The translations under genes and the position numbers were made by a program. From a bacterium UBP7_UBA7824 (GTDB lineage Bacteria > UBP7 > UBA6624), in the NCBI GenBank assembly GCA_002501535.1, contig DLTY01000002.1, positions 28,744 to 38,317 on the forward strand: a stretch of DNA of 9,574 nt, read 5' to 3'. Below, one piece after another: positions 1 through 5,691 of this stretch; positions within the stretch are counted from its first letter, which is position 1, and each line of letters begins with the position of its first letter. Below the pieces are notes generated by a model. That model made no database searches and had not been told where the DNA came from. It worked only from the letters and a program-made list of their open reading frames with translations.

Positions 1-2
1 AG

Positions 3-428
3 TCTGGGATGATTGATTACGTCCACCATCAAGCCCTTGAGCAAGATTGGCCATCCATAATCGACATGATCGACAGCGGAAAAAGGGTTGTTGTTTTTAC
101 TAGCCGAGAAGGCGGTTCTGATGACTGGTATCATGATGCCTGGAGGTATGTTTGGGATACAGACTTTTCATACAAAAGCATCGATGACTTTTCATGCTCA
201 AGACTAAGGGGCCCAAAAGATCTTTCAGGCCTTTACAGCATAAATCATTTTTTGACAAACCCACTTGCATCAAAAGCGCTTGCAAAAAAAGCAAACCCGT
301 CTGTTTACGAAAGGGCTGAGAGCTGCTGGATGGAGGCCGGACAAAGGCCTAATTTTATTTTTGTTGATTTTTATTCAGTCGGAAATACCTTGGATGCGGT
401 AAGGAAATTAAATTCGTTACATTTTTAA
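3..428 (+). CDS. PI-PLC-like phosphodiesterase, C-terminal fragment (5' truncated by window edge)
   Basis: The reading frame is open to the window edge and ends at TAA 426-428. The first ATG (position 9) is probably internal, because the sequence starts in the middle of a conserved domain. The visible ~141 residues match the C-terminal half of bacterial PI-PLC-X-like phosphodiesterases. The pattern is W-P-S-I-x-D-M-I-x-S-G-K-R-V-V-V-F, then WYHDAWRYVWDT, then a DFSC-x4-RG segment, an NHFL segment, and finally RPNFIFVDFYSVGN followed by a short helix. Members of this superfamily hydrolyse phosphodiester bonds of lipid head groups or related substrates and are often exported. The catalytic histidines and any signal peptide would lie upstream, outside the window. 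The gene sits 11 nt before a phosphate-type regulator and the pst operon, so I infer a phosphate-scavenging or lipid-remodelling role. The family assignment is fairly sure; the substrate is unknown. Confidence 0.75.
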   Translation, partial: SGMIDYVHHQALEQDWPSIIDMIDSGKRVVVFTSREGGSDDWYHDAWRYVWDTDFSYKSIDDFSCSRLRGPKDLSGLYSINHFLTNPLASKALAKKANPSVYERAESCWMEAGQRPNFIFVDFYSVGNTLDAVRKLNSLHF

Positions 429-439
429 AACAATTTTGA

Positions 440-1402
440 ATGCATGCAGCAAATACAATTGAGAAGATGATGACAGAGGAACGTAAAAACAAGGTTCATT
501 TAAATGTTATCAGATTGGGTAAGCTGGTTGTTTTTGCGTTAAAAAAAGCCCTTAAGGGCAGCACCTTTAACATAGATGCTTTTCTTGCAAAATGCAGAGC
601 AAGAGAGGCTGAAATCAACCTGTTAGAGATGGAAATTGAACAGGATCTCCAGACTTTAATGAGGCCAGAGCTGGAAGATAAAGATTGTCGTCACTTTACA
701 GCGTTATTAAAAATTAATAATGACCTTGAGAGGATTGGCGATTATGCCATGGCGATAGCTAAATATCTTGTTAATGTTGATATGTCAGAAACAGTGAAAA
801 TTGAATCCAAATTTAAAAAACTATCAAAAGCATCTACAGAGATGCTTGAAAGATCCGTTAAGGCGATAGAGCTTGAGGACATCAACCTAGCCAAACAGGT
901 TATCCGTGATGACGATTATGTTGATAAATTGAACAAGGCAATAATCAAGATTCTTTTAGGTAGTAAAAATCCAGATATGGCTTCAGTTGTTTCGCTGGTT
1001 AATTTATGCAGGAGACTGGAAAGGACAGCAGATCATGCAACAAACATAGCAGAAGATTTGGTTTTTTGGATAGAGGGTGATGTCTTGAGGCATCCCACAA
1101 AAAAAAGATCCTTTATGTTTGATGAGATTGAAATATATCCAAACAGTAGAGAGATTAAGATTTCAGAAAAGGTCCATCTTTCTAAAAGTGAATGGGAGAT
1201 ATTCATACACCTTATAGAAAGATCTCCAGATGGTGTTTCTAGAGAGGATCTTATGAAAAATGCTTTAGGTTATGACTCTTCTGTTGAAACTCGAACCATC
1301 GATCAGCATGTGGTTAGGTTGCGAAAAAAACTAGGCCACAAAAAAACACTTTTGAAATCTGTAGCTGGATTCGGTTACAAAGTGGTTAATTCAAAGAATT
1401 AA
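440..1402 (+). CDS. PhoU domain fused to a PhoB/OmpR-type winged-helix DNA-binding domain (one-component phosphate regulator)
   Basis: This 320-residue protein has two parts. Residues ~15-218 form a complete PhoU fold of two three-helix repeats. Each repeat carries the acidic metal-binding ExxxD motif: E97/D101 in DLERIGDYA and E194/D198 in LERTADHATNIAED. After a basic linker of about eight residues, residues ~226-317 are a Trans_reg_C winged helix. It shows the N-terminal strand block, LSKSEWEIFIHLI, the recognition-helix block TRTIDQHVVRLRKKLG (284-299) and the terminal hairpin SVAGFGYKVV. No receiver domain is present, so the protein cannot be switched by aspartyl phosphorylation as PhoB is. 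PhoU proteins normally sense or relay the state of the Pst transporter, so I infer a regulator that couples Pst to transcription directly. The ATG at 440 lacks a clear Shine-Dalgarno sequence; ATGs at 467 and 470 are alternatives that leave both domains intact. It lies 11 nt after the phosphodiesterase gene and 88 nt before pstS. Confidence 0.9.
   Translation: MHAANTIEKMMTEERKNKVHLNVIRLGKLVVFALKKALKGSTFNIDAFLAKCRAREAEINLLEMEIEQDLQTLMRPELEDKDCRHFTALLKINNDLERIGDYAMAIAKYLVNVDMSETVKIESKFKKLSKASTEMLERSVKAIELEDINLAKQVIRDDDYVDKLNKAIIKILLGSKNPDMASVVSLVNLCRRLERTADHATNIAEDLVFWIEGDVLRHPTKKRSFMFDEIEIYPNSREIKISEKVHLSKSEWEIFIHLIERSPDGVSREDLMKNALGYDSSVETRTIDQHVVRLRKKLGHKKTLLKSVAGFGYKVVNSKN
1099..1106 (+). 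other. A8 run at the PhoU/winged-helix junction (possible slippage site)
   Basis: Eight consecutive A residues lie in the linker codons ACA AAA AAA AGA (residues 220-223), which gives an in-frame A-AAA-AAA heptamer. A -1 shift here would reach TGA at 1120-1122 and yield a PhoU-only protein of about 227 residues, close to the 215 residues of the free-standing PhoU downstream. A GAGG at 1087-1090 lies 8 nt upstream, roughly where Shine-Dalgarno-like stimulators sit in bacterial -1 frameshifting. I see no clear downstream stem-loop, and A7 runs occur elsewhere in this gene, so this is speculative. Confidence 0.25.
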
Positions 1403-1403
1403 A

Positions 1404-1422
1404 ACAAATTTGTTACAAGTTT
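1404..1422 (+). promoter_or_regulatory. Candidate operator: ACAAATTT / ACAAGTTT direct repeat, 11-bp period
   Basis: ACAAATTT (1404-1411) and ACAAGTTT (1415-1422) match at 7 of 8 positions and start exactly 11 bp apart. This is the spacing of the two half-sites bound by PhoB/OmpR-type winged helices in Pho boxes. Degenerate third and fourth units may follow in phase at 1426 (AAAAATCA) and 1437 (AGAATACT). The sequence itself does not resemble the CTGTCAT Pho-box consensus. In such A+T-rich DNA a chance repeat cannot be excluded. The best candidate ligand would be the PhoU-wHTH protein encoded just upstream. Confidence 0.35.
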
Positions 1423-1444
1423 TTAAAAAATCACAAAGAATACT

Positions 1445-1465
1445 ATTTAAGATTTCAACTTAAAT
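1445..1465 (+). repeat. Inverted repeat ATTTAAG / CTTAAAT just upstream of the pstS ribosome binding site
   Basis: Two perfectly complementary 7-bp arms (1445-1451 and 1459-1465) flank a 7-nt loop and end 5 nt before the AAGGAG at 1471. All but one of the seven base pairs are A-T, so an RNA hairpin would be weak. It could be a DNA-binding site, or part of the pstS leader. Confidence 0.35.
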
Positions 1466-1470
1466 CTAAA

Positions 1471-1476
1471 AAGGAG
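1471..1476 (+). promoter_or_regulatory. pstS Shine-Dalgarno AAGGAG with unusually long spacing
   Basis: A strong AAGGAG lies 14 nt before the ATG at 1491, which is longer than the usual 5-9 nt. No in-frame ATG, GTG or TTG occurs closer to it, and the signal peptide begins naturally at 1491. The start is therefore kept and the spacing noted as odd. Confidence 0.6.
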
Positions 1477-1490
1477 AATTTACCGCAAAA

Positions 1491-2375
1491 ATGAAATTTA
1501 AACTTTCAAGTTTTTTTATACTATTAGTTTTAGTAGTTACCAGTTGCGCAAGGCCGCAGGATTCTGAAGGAAATGCCGCAGGAAGAAGTTCCTCTGAAGG
1601 TGAGCAAAGTATCCAGGTAACAGGCTCCGACACCATGGTTAACCTAGGCCAAGCATGGGCTGAGGAGTATACAAAAACGAACCCCAACGCATATATTGCT
1701 ATTGGCGGTGGTGGCTCTGGTGTCGGAATCGCTGCTCTGATGAATGGAACTGCTGATCTCGCAAATTCATCTAGAGCAATTAAGGATAGAGAAATCTCGA
1801 AGGCAAATGAACTTGGCTTCGGCATCAAGGAGTATATTGTTGGTTGGGACGGGCTTGCTGTTGTCGTTCACCCAGATAATCCAGTTAACGAATTGTCAAT
1901 TTTGCAAATCGCAGAAATTTTTACTGCAAAAATTACAAATTGGAAAGAGGTTGGTGGTGATGATTTGGAGATTGTTTTGCTGTCACGAGAGGTGAATAGC
2001 GGAACACATGTTTACTTTAAAGAAAATGTCGTTGGGTCCTTGGGCAAAGGTACTGAATTTAGCGAAGAGGCGTTATTGATGCCAAGTAGCCAGGCACTTG
2101 CTGATGAAGTGACAAGTAATACTGGCGCAATTGGTTATTACGGTATGGGTTATTTGTCACCATCGCAAAAGCCAATTAATGTATCTGTGGATGGGGTTAC
2201 TTTTGTTTCACCAACTATAGAAAATGTTCTTAATAAAACATATCCAATTGCAAGACCCCTACACATGTTTTCAAGAGATAGCATTTCTGCAGCAGCACAG
2301 GCTTATATTGAGTGGATAATGGGAGAGGAAGGCCAGGCTGTTGTTGCGGAACAGGATTTTGTTCCCTTAAGCTGA
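1491..2375 (+). CDS. pstS: Phosphate ABC transporter substrate-binding lipoprotein PstS
   Basis: The 294-residue protein captures phosphate outside the inner membrane and delivers it to PstCA. Residues 1-18 form a lipoprotein signal peptide (K2, K4, then a hydrophobic core) with lipobox V-T-S-C at 16-19, so the mature protein is probably anchored through a lipidated Cys19. A polar, low-complexity linker (about 20-40) follows. The PstS/PBP-like domain then shows VTGSDTM (43-49), a glycine-rich IGGGGSG loop (71-77), NSSRAI (92-97), the GWDGLAVVV strand (118-126) and SREVNSGTH (165-173). The TGSD, SR and S-x4-SGT elements are the typical phosphate-contacting segments of the family. Length and motif order are normal. 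It is the first gene of the pst cluster, preceded by an 88-nt control region and followed 31 nt later by pstC. Confidence 0.95.
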   Translation: MKFKLSSFFILLVLVVTSCARPQDSEGNAAGRSSSEGEQSIQVTGSDTMVNLGQAWAEEYTKTNPNAYIAIGGGGSGVGIAALMNGTADLANSSRAIKDREISKANELGFGIKEYIVGWDGLAVVVHPDNPVNELSILQIAEIFTAKITNWKEVGGDDLEIVLLSREVNSGTHVYFKENVVGSLGKGTEFSEEALLMPSSQALADEVTSNTGAIGYYGMGYLSPSQKPINVSVDGVTFVSPTIENVLNKTYPIARPLHMFSRDSISAAAQAYIEWIMGEEGQAVVAEQDFVPLS

Positions 2376-2406
2376 CTTTAGCCTAATTTGATTAAGATTT
2401 GAGCTT

Positions 2407-3318
2407 GTGAAAAATATAAAATTAAAAAAGCATAAAACAGAGACTTTCAAACAGCCGTTGTCTGAAAAAATAACAGAGGCATGTTTACGTTTTGCAGCAT
2501 GGCTATGCATCTTTTTTATTGCCTGCATTCTTTATTTTTTAGTAAAAGAAAGCGGCGGGGTTTTTTTCAGTGATATCTTTACTATTACAGGTAAATTTTG
2601 GAGACCAATCAGTGAACCTCCAGATTTTGGTGTTTGGGTATTGCTTGCAGGTAGCTTAGCAGTAACGTTAACAGCATCTTTAATCGCAGTGCCCCTGGGG
2701 ATTTGTGCAGCTATTTTCATTGGTGAACTGCTGCCACAGAAATTTAGAGAATTTTTGAAAGTTATAGTTGAATTTCTAGCAGCAATACCTAGTGTTGTTA
2801 TCGGTTTCTTGGGCATGATTATTCTTGCACCATACATTAAGGAAACTTTTGACTTAAAAACAGGCTTAACGGCTTTTTCAGCAGCATTGATGCTTGCATG
2901 GATGGCAATGCCCACAATAGTCAGCTTAACCGAAGACGCTCTCAGAAGTGTACCTGACACTTTAAGAGATGGCGCTCTTGCTCTTGGTGCCACCAAATGG
3001 CAAATGATCACAAGGGTGCTTTTGCCAACAGCAAAACCAGGCATACTTGCCGCAGCAATGCTTGGTGTTGGAAGGGTTATAGGCGAAACAATGGCAGTTT
3101 TAATGATTAGTGGTAATTCTGCCAGGATACCAAGTGGCATCATGGAGCCAGTCAGAACCCTCACTGCGACAATTGCTGCAGAAATGGGAGAAACAGTTAA
3201 GGGCGACGAGCATTATCAAGCCCTTTTTGGGCTGGGTGTTGTTTTGTTTATTATCACATTGTTAATTAATACTGCAGCAGATAGGTTTATTAATAAAAAA
3301 TACACAGAAGAATCATGA
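2407..3318 (+). CDS. pstC: Phosphate ABC transporter permease PstC
   Basis: This 303-residue inner-membrane permease is one half of the phosphate channel. It has a basic cytoplasmic N-terminus and a first membrane helix at about 27-47. A periplasmic segment (about 48-74) follows, then a BPD_transp_1 core with membrane helices around 75-105, 117-140, 155-173, 211-235 and 274-292. The EAA-type coupling loop that docks on the ATPase is seen at about 181-212 (TLRDGALALGATKW ... VLLPTAKPG), followed by GRVIGETMA (222-230), a typical PstC/PstA motif. The start is a GTG at 2407 with only a weak ribosome binding site. No in-frame ATG lies before the first membrane helix, so GTG is preferred. The 3' end overlaps pstA by 4 bp (ATGA), implying coupled translation and 1:1 production. 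Confidence 0.93.
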   Translation: MKNIKLKKHKTETFKQPLSEKITEACLRFAAWLCIFFIACILYFLVKESGGVFFSDIFTITGKFWRPISEPPDFGVWVLLAGSLAVTLTASLIAVPLGICAAIFIGELLPQKFREFLKVIVEFLAAIPSVVIGFLGMIILAPYIKETFDLKTGLTAFSAALMLAWMAMPTIVSLTEDALRSVPDTLRDGALALGATKWQMITRVLLPTAKPGILAAAMLGVGRVIGETMAVLMISGNSARIPSGIMEPVRTLTATIAAEMGETVKGDEHYQALFGLGVVLFIITLLINTAADRFINKKYTEES

Positions 3319-4175
3319 ACTTTAGAAAACAAAATCCAATCAACCAGCAAAAAAGAGCCACTTTCGGCTTAGGGCTCATAACGGCCATTGTGGTTATTCC
3401 GGTTTTATTGATACTGGGTGTTGTTTTTGTTAAGGGTATTTCAGTTATAGATTGGAACTTCCTGACAACCGAACCCACCAATGGTTTAAGAGAGGGTGGG
3501 GTTTTTCCAGCCATAGTTGGAACATTGATCCTGGTTGTTGGAGCTGTGGTTTGGAGCGTGCCTTTTGGTGTGGCTACTGCAATTTATCTTGTTGAATATT
3601 CTCCAAGAAGCCGAGCAGCTAATTTGGTTAGGTTGGCAATCTTAAATTTAGCAGGGGTTCCCAGTGTTGTTTACGGGTTGTTTGGCTTGGGGGTATTTGT
3701 TATAGCCTTAAAATTTGGCGCAAGTATTTTAGCGGGAACCTTAACCCTTGCCCTAATGGGTTTACCAGTAATAGTCACATCAACTGCAGAAGCGTTAAAA
3801 GCTGTTCCTGATAGATTCAGAGAAGCAAGCTTGGCATTGGGCGCTAGCAAATGGCAAACAACCAGGCATGTTGTTCTTCCCAATTCCATACAGGGAATTT
3901 TGACCGGAATAATTTTAGAAATTAGCCGTGCTGGCGGAGAGACTGCACCAATTTTGTTTACCGTAGCAGCTTTTTATTTACCAAGATTGCCACAAAGTAT
4001 TTTTGACCAAGTCATGGCACTCCCAATGCACCTTTTCGCCATTTCAACACAGGTGCCTAATATAGGCTTGGATGTAAGGTACGCTGTTGCCTTAACATTG
4101 TTGTTTTTAGTTTTAGGCATCAATGCAGTCGCAATTTCCATAAGAGCAAAAATTAGGAAAAACAGAATATGGTAA
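3315..4175 (+). CDS. pstA: Phosphate ABC transporter permease PstA
   Basis: This 286-residue permease is the partner of PstC. The first membrane helix (about 16-40) follows a short basic N-terminus. The BPD_transp_1 core starts near residue 64, with helices around 64-92, 103-133, 137-155, 193-220 and 255-277. The EAA loop is at about 165-194 (RFREASLALGASKW ... VVLPNSIQG), and RAGGETAPILF (205-215) is the PstA hallmark. The ATG at 3315 overlaps the pstC stop by 4 bp. The 3' end overlaps pstB1 by 7 bp. Differences between the two EAA loops (TLRDGALALGATKW in PstC, RFREASLALGASKW here) fit a heterodimeric channel that contacts two different ATPases. Length and motifs are normal. Confidence 0.93.
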   Translation: MNFRKQNPINQQKRATFGLGLITAIVVIPVLLILGVVFVKGISVIDWNFLTTEPTNGLREGGVFPAIVGTLILVVGAVVWSVPFGVATAIYLVEYSPRSRAANLVRLAILNLAGVPSVVYGLFGLGVFVIALKFGASILAGTLTLALMGLPVIVTSTAEALKAVPDRFREASLALGASKWQTTRHVVLPNSIQGILTGIILEISRAGGETAPILFTVAAFYLPRLPQSIFDQVMALPMHLFAISTQVPNIGLDVRYAVALTLLFLVLGINAVAISIRAKIRKNRIW

Positions 4176-4918
4176 AAGAAATCATCATTAAATCGTTATC
4201 GGTTTCATATGGAAAAAAACAGGCAATAAGCAACCTGTCTTTATCAGTTGAAAAAAATGAAATATTAGGAATCATTGGCCCCACTACTTCAGGAAAAACA
4301 ACCTTACTTACAGTTTTAAACAGAATGATTGACACAATACCGTCAGCTGTGATTTCTGGCAATGTTTCTATGGGTGATATTGATGTTTTAACAACACCAA
4401 ACATCCATAGTCTTAGGAGGTCTGTTGGGATGATTTTTGCCCTTCCGGTTGCTTTGCCCATGACTATTAGGGAAAATGTTGAATATGGCCCAAAAATGGC
4501 TGGAGAGGCAAAAGGAGAGTTGGAGACAAGGGTTGAAGAAAGTCTTGTGCAGGCTGGATTATGGGATGAGGTGCATGACAGGCTGGACACCCCAGCATTA
4601 AAGCTTTCAGGCGGCCAGCAACAAAGACTTTGCATCGCAAGGGCCTTAGCCCTAAAGCCAAAGGTTTTATTGCTCGATGAACCTTGCTCGGGTCTCGATC
4701 CAATTTCAACATCCAGAATAGAGGATACATTGGGTCAATTAAAAAATGATATGACTATCATTTTGGTCACAAACAACCCTCATCAAGCTGCCCGTGTTGC
4801 TCATCGAACAGCTTTTATGCTTAAGGGTGAGCTTATCGAGCTTGCTGATACAGACACACTGTTCACAAATCCTGTAGACAATAGAACAAAAGAATACATT
4901 GAAGGTAAATTTGGATAA
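4169..4918 (+). CDS. pstB: Phosphate ABC transporter ATPase, first copy (PstB1), with degenerate Q-loop and switch histidine
   Basis: This 249-residue cytoplasmic ATPase is of the PstB type. Walker A is GPTTSGKTT (37-45), the signature is LSGGQQQRLCIAR (146-158), Walker B is VLLLDEP with catalytic Glu171, and the D-loop is SGLDP (174-178). Two residues that are nearly invariant in active ABC ATPases are replaced. The Q-loop Gln of the usual FQ-x-P-N-P-F-P motif is Ala91 (FALPVALP, GCC at 4439-4441). The switch His of VTHN is Asn202 (VTNN, AAC at 4772-4774). The ATP site built on this subunit's Walker A should therefore couple and hydrolyse poorly, while its intact LSGGQ can complete the site of a partner. 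It overlaps pstA by 7 bp and pstB2 by 1 bp (TAATG). I infer an obligate heterodimer with the second copy. Confidence 0.92.
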   Translation: MVKEIIIKSLSVSYGKKQAISNLSLSVEKNEILGIIGPTTSGKTTLLTVLNRMIDTIPSAVISGNVSMGDIDVLTTPNIHSLRRSVGMIFALPVALPMTIRENVEYGPKMAGEAKGELETRVEESLVQAGLWDEVHDRLDTPALKLSGGQQQRLCIARALALKPKVLLLDEPCSGLDPISTSRIEDTLGQLKNDMTIILVTNNPHQAARVAHRTAFMLKGELIELADTDTLFTNPVDNRTKEYIEGKFG

Positions 4919-5682
4919 TGACAAAAACTCTAATTAAATCTGAAAAATTCAATTTGTGGTATGGTGACTTTCAAGCTTTAATTGATATAGATCTCGACAT
5001 ACCAGAAAATCAAGTTACAGCTGTTGTAGGGCCTTCAGGGTGTGGAAAAAGCACTTTTGTTCGTTGCATTAACAGGCTAAATGATCAAATAAACACAGTT
5101 AGCACCAAAGGTTCTATTTTTATTGATGGGACAGACATTTATCAACATACGGCTGATGAGGTTGTTGGACTTAGGCGATCTGTAGGGATGGTTTTTCAGA
5201 GACCTAACCCATTTCCGCTTTCTGTTTTTGAAAATGTTGCTTTTGGCTTAAAGACAAATCCCATGGTTCCTGATGGTCAAACCATAAAAAAGGAAGTTAA
5301 CAAAGCGCTACAAGCAGTAGGGTTACTTGAGGATCTAGACGGTAACCTTACGAGACCGGGAACCAGTCTTTCTTTAGAGCAGCAGCAAAGATTATGTATT
5401 GCAAGATGTCTGCCGACAAGGCCAAAAATATTGCTTATGGATGAACCTTGTTCAGCATTAGATCCAAGCGATACCGATAAGGTAGAGGAGCTCATAAGGG
5501 AATTAAAGAAAGACTATACCGTTGTGATAGTGACCCACAACTTACAACAAGCTGGCAGGATTTCTGATCAATCTGTATTATTCCATTTGGGCAAAATTAT
5601 TGAAACAGCACCAACAACGGATTTCTTCCAGAACCCAAAAGAAAAAAGAACAAGAGACTTTATTACAGGTCGATATGGCTAG
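4918..5682 (+). CDS. pstB: Phosphate ABC transporter ATPase, second copy (PstB2), with degenerate signature motif
   Basis: This 254-residue PstB-type ATPase has textbook nucleotide-site residues. Walker A is GPSGCGKST (38-46), the Q-loop is VFQRPNPFP with Gln94, Walker B is ILLMDEP with Glu176, the D-loop is SALDP, and the switch residue is His207 in VTHNLQQAG. The signature that should read LSGGQ is instead LSLEQ (151-155; codons at 5368-5382), with both glycines lost, while the flanking QQRLCIAR is intact. No insertion or deletion is needed in the alignment, so a frameshift is unlikely. Its own Walker site can be completed only by a partner with an intact signature, which PstB1 has. The start ATG (4918) overlaps the pstB1 stop by 1 bp. 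It is followed 9 nt later by phoU. Confidence 0.93.
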   Translation: MTKTLIKSEKFNLWYGDFQALIDIDLDIPENQVTAVVGPSGCGKSTFVRCINRLNDQINTVSTKGSIFIDGTDIYQHTADEVVGLRRSVGMVFQRPNPFPLSVFENVAFGLKTNPMVPDGQTIKKEVNKALQAVGLLEDLDGNLTRPGTSLSLEQQQRLCIARCLPTRPKILLMDEPCSALDPSDTDKVEELIRELKKDYTVVIVTHNLQQAGRISDQSVLFHLGKIIETAPTTDFFQNPKEKRTRDFITGRYG

Positions 5683-5691
5683 GAGTTAAAT

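Larger units (their letters stand above)
1403..1490 (+). promoter_or_regulatory. Intergenic region upstream of pstS, likely promoter/operator of the pst operon
   Basis: This 88-nt gap is the longest non-coding stretch in the window and separates the PhoU-wHTH gene from pstS. It is very A+T-rich. It contains a direct repeat with 11-bp spacing (1404-1422), a 12-bp perfect palindrome (1403-1414), an A/T-only step TTTTTAAAAAA (1420-1430) and a second dyad at 1445-1465. Weak -10-like hexamers (AATACT at 1439-1444, TACTAT at 1441-1446) are present, but no -35 element sits at standard spacing, as is common at activator-dependent Pho promoters. No T-tailed terminator hairpin is visible, so read-through from the regulator gene is also possible. 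Confidence 0.45.

Noticed and set aside
1403..1414. The palindrome AACAAATTTGTT as a terminator for the regulator gene
   Set aside because: It has no loop, is almost all A-T, and is not followed immediately by a T run, so it would not form a stable terminator hairpin.
2369..2406. Possible attenuator between pstS and pstC (AAGCT at 2369-2373 with AGCTT at 2402-2406)
   Set aside because: The arms are only 5 bp with a 28-nt loop and no T tract, so this is likely chance.
2532..3164. A 210-codon open frame on the minus strand opposite pstC
   Set aside because: It lies wholly inside a strongly recognisable permease gene. Its translation shows no family pattern, and its composition is the mirror of membrane-helix codons.
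4153..4635. A 160-codon minus-strand open frame opposite pstB1, and an 87-codon one at 4467-4730
   Set aside because: Both are antisense shadows of a well-supported ATPase gene, with no recognisable protein motif.
5368..5382. LSLEQ in PstB2 as a sequencing error or frameshift
   Set aside because: The frame is intact on both sides, no insertion or deletion is needed, and two adjacent codons differ from Gly codons at several bases. The complementary changes in PstB1 also argue for a real feature.
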